Below the pieces are notes generated by a model. The model had not been told where the DNA came from. It saw nothing but the letters and a program-made list of their open reading frames with translations, and did no database searches. A DNA stretch of 64,000 bases, taken from NCBI RefSeq assembly GCF_001267925.1, contig NZ_CP011409.1, positions 2,976,001 through 3,040,000 on the forward strand, in the 5' to 3' direction. Position 1 is the stretch's first letter, and every line of letters starts with the position of its first letter. This stretch comes from Herbaspirillum hiltneri N3. GTDB taxonomy: Bacteria > Pseudomonadota > Gammaproteobacteria > Burkholderiales > Burkholderiaceae_D. Of the stretch, positions 62,101 through 64,000 are shown piece by piece. A program made the translations under genes and the position numbers.

Positions 62101-63557
62101 CAGCTTGCCTTTAAGGTCTTCATCAAGGCATCCAGCAAAGGCTGCGTCGCATCGGCGACCCGCTCCAGGCTCTCTTCGCGCAGCTGGTTCAGGTCGACCG
62201 GCGCAGCACCGTCCAGCCCGGCCCACTCCAGCAGCGCGGCGAACGCCTGCGGCGTATCGAACATGCCGTGGAGATAGCTGCCGAGGATCTGGTTGTCTTC
62301 CGAGCGGGCGCCTTCCGGACGGCCTTCGATCCGAAACGCGGGACGCTGCAACGCTGCGCCGGTCGACACGCCCATATGAATTTCATAGCCGCTGACCGTG
62401 GCGTCTCCGGTGCTGAATTCACAGCGTCCCGATACCTGCAGCAAGTGTTTCTGTTGCGTCAGTTCGGTGGCCATGTCGAGCAGTCCCAAGCCCTTCATGC
62501 TGCCGGGCGCGCCTTCCACGCCATGCGGATCGTCGACACTGGCGCCGAGCATCTGGAAGCCGCCGCAGATGCCGATCACCTTGCCGCCGTAACGCAAGTG
62601 CTTGCCGATGGCGTCAGGCCAGCCTTGTTGCCTCAGCCAGGCCAGATCATTGCGCGTGTTCTTGCTGCCCGGCAGGATGATCAGGTCGGCCGATGGAATC
62701 GGCCGGCCCGGCCCGATGAACTGGAGATCGACATCCGGGTGCGCGCGCAAGGCATCGAAATCGGTGTGATTGCTGATGCGCGGCAGCACCGGCACGATCA
62801 CGCGGAACGCCCCTTTGGCACTCTGCCCCGACGCCACCGCATCCTCGGCGTCGAGATGCAGGCCGTGCAGATACGGCAGTACCGCCAGCACCGGTTTGCC
62901 GGTGCGTTGCTCGAGCCAGTCCAGTCCCGGTTGCAACAGGCTGATGTCGCCGCGAAAACGGTTGATCACGAAACCGGCCACGCGCGCCTGCTCGCTCTCG
63001 GACAGACAAGCCAGCGTGCCGGTCAGATGGGCGAACACGCCGCCGCGATCGATGTCGGCCACCAGCACGACCGGGCAATCGACGGCCTCGGCGAAACCCA
63101 TGTTGGCGATGTCGCGCGCGCGCAGATTGATTTCGGCCGGGCTGCCGGCGCCTTCCACCAGCACCACTTCGTATTGCGCGCGCAGGCGTGCATAGGACTC
63201 CAGCACCGCTTCCATGGCGCTGGTCTTGTAGCGGTGATAGTCGCGCGCGTTCATGTCGGCGCGCACCTTGCCGTGCACGATCACTTGCGCGCCGGTGTCG
63301 CTGGACGGCTTGAGCAGCACCGGATTCATGTCGGTGTGCGGCGCGATGCCGGCAGCCTGGGCCTGCAAGGCCTGGGCGCGACCGATCTCGCCGCCGTCGC
63401 TGGTCACGGCGCTGTTGAGCGCCATGTTCTGCGGCTTGAACGGCGCCACCTTGACGCCCCGGCGATGCAGCAAGCGGCACAATGCCGCCACCACCGTACT
63501 CTTGCCGGCGTCGGACGTCGTCCCCTGCACCATCAGCGTGTGGAAAGGAAATGTCAT
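62100..63557 (-). CDS. cobQ: Cobyric acid synthase
   Basis: The 485-residue protein has the dethiobiotin-synthetase-like N-terminus [22 protein letters not shown] with a P-loop, [39 protein letters not shown], and the class I glutaminase domain with the nucleophile Cys in [12 protein letters not shown] and the His near SYLHGMFD. It amidates four side chains of adenosylcobyrinic a,c-diamide. Its start overlaps the upstream CobC/CobD-type gene by 4 bp. Confidence 0.96.
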   Translation of the reverse strand: MTFPFHTLMVQGTTSDAGKSTVVAALCRLLHRRGVKVAPFKPQNMALNSAVTSDGGEIGRAQALQAQAAGIAPHTDMNPVLLKPSSDTGAQVIVHGKVRADMNARDYHRYKTSAMEAVLESYARLRAQYEVVLVEGAGSPAEINLRARDIANMGFAEAVDCPVVLVADIDRGGVFAHLTGTLACLSESEQARVAGFVINRFRGDISLLQPGLDWLEQRTGKPVLAVLPYLHGLHLDAEDAVASGQSAKGAFRVIVPVLPRISNHTDFDALRAHPDVDLQFIGPGRPIPSADLIILPGSKNTRNDLAWLRQQGWPDAIGKHLRYGGKVIGICGGFQMLGASVDDPHGVEGAPGSMKGLGLLDMATELTQQKHLLQVSGRCEFSTGDATVSGYEIHMGVSTGAALQRPAFRIEGRPEGARSEDNQILGSYLHGMFDTPQAFAALLEWAGLDGAAPVDLNQLREESLERVADATQPLLDALMKTLKAS

Positions 63558-64000
63558 GCCGTGCGCTCCGCGCGTTCGGTCTGCTCAGTCTGTTCACGCC
63601 ACACCTGCAGCGCCTGTTGCAGTCGCTGCCAACCCGCTTCGTCAGGAGGCAGGCCGAGACGGATGCCGCCCGCACCGCGCGTAAAAAGCCGCACCCAGAT
63701 GCCCTGCCGCGCCATGCAATCATGGAAGGCGACGGCGTTCGGCTCCGGCCACCACTGGTACATGGCGCTGCCGCTCGACGTGATGCCGTGGGCGGCCAAC
63801 AAGCGCTGCAAACGCTCGCCGGTAGCCAGCAAACGCATGCGCGTGCTCTGTTGCCAGTCGGTGTCGCGCAAGGCGGCGATGCCGATCTGCTGCGCCGGTC
63901 CGCTGACCGACCATGGCCCCAGCCACTCACGCAAGCCGTCCAGGATAGGGGCCTGCGCAGCCACAAATCCGAGCCGCACGCCGGCCAGTCCGAAGAATTT
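63554..64000 (-). CDS. cobD: CobC/CobD-type L-threonine-O-3-phosphate decarboxylase, 3' part
   Basis: The frame is open to the window edge; 148 codons are seen. The first visible residues are [16 protein letters not shown], which match the PLP-binding Lys segment of aminotransferase-like CobD/CobC; the Lys is the very first codon in view. The rest fits the small domain of a class I/II aminotransferase ([16 protein letters not shown]). It provides the aminopropanol phosphate branch of cobalamin synthesis and is coupled with cobQ through a 4-bp overlap. Confidence 0.88.
   Translation of the reverse strand, partial: KFFGLAGVRLGFVAAQAPILDGLREWLGPWSVSGPAQQIGIAALRDTDWQQSTRMRLLATGERLQRLLAAHGITSSGSAMYQWWPEPNAVAFHDCMARQGIWVRLFTRGAGGIRLGLPPDEAGWQRLQQALQVWREQTEQTERAERTA

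Noticed and set aside
1..64000. tRNA, rRNA, CRISPR arrays, insertion sequences, prophage
   Set aside because: No cloverleaf, repeat-spacer pattern, transposase or integrase gene was recognised in the window.

Overview
The window is a high-GC chromosomal segment from a Gram-negative bacterium. Burkholderia-type porin architecture, a type VI secretion (VgrG) module, many ABC carbohydrate importers and LysR regulators, and an FNR-type regulator with a beta-proteobacterial 'LCLP-GL' signature point to the Burkholderiales, most likely Oxalobacteraceae (Herbaspirillum-like). The genus is inference from gene content, not from a marker gene. No rRNA, tRNA, CRISPR array or insertion sequence was seen.

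Layout. 1-773: 3' part of an alpha/beta hydrolase gene. 914-4502: a leftward operon of a sugar-binding protein without permease, an OmpR-type regulator and a sensor kinase. 4908-12423: a divergent seven-gene amino-sugar operon (binding protein, two permeases, ATPase, BadF-type kinase, NagA deacetylase, SIS-domain deaminase). 12715-18904: a type VI secretion effector island with VgrG, a phospholipase D effector, a Sel1-like lipoprotein immunity candidate and a frameshifted remnant of a second such lipoprotein. 18885-22221: a LysR regulator divergent from a ModA-like binding protein and an MHS-family organic acid symporter. 22380-24499: GNAT, an M29-like peptidase and a DUF3224-like protein.

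24733-33139: a glycerophosphodiester/glycerol-3-phosphate module. Leftward lie a porin and a secreted GDPD-like protein; rightward lie a DeoR regulator, Ugp-like ATPase, binding protein and two permeases, and a GpdQ-like metallophosphodiesterase. 33242-40466: a NitT/TauT-type ABC importer divergent from a TctD/TctE-like two-component system, followed by an orphan family-3 binding protein and an MFS exporter. 40797-44978: signalling genes (EAL-HDOD protein, PAS sensor kinase with NarL-type regulator) and a small lipoprotein. 45051-49470: an epimerase, a Tat-signal sugar-binding protein, a class II aldolase-like protein and a LysR regulator. 49520-52138: a small secreted protein, a methyltransferase, a small helical protein and UspA.

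52217-55570: two pirins and DoxX, divergent from a LysR gene with a 21-bp palindrome at its start. 55589-57890: MFS and GlxA-like regulator. 58014-59385: isochorismatase-like hydrolase and an FNR-like regulator separated by a perfect-length 98-bp tandem duplication. 59425-62039: PAP2 phosphatase, lipid kinase and metallophosphoesterase. 62100-64000: cobalamin genes cobQ and the 3' part of a CobC/CobD-type decarboxylase.

The most informative items are the binding-protein/two-component operon with two TGTAA direct-repeat pairs in front of the amino-sugar operon, the immunity-gene remnant, the GDPD-like protein lacking canonical metal ligands, and the 98-bp tandem duplication at the 5' end of the FNR-like gene.
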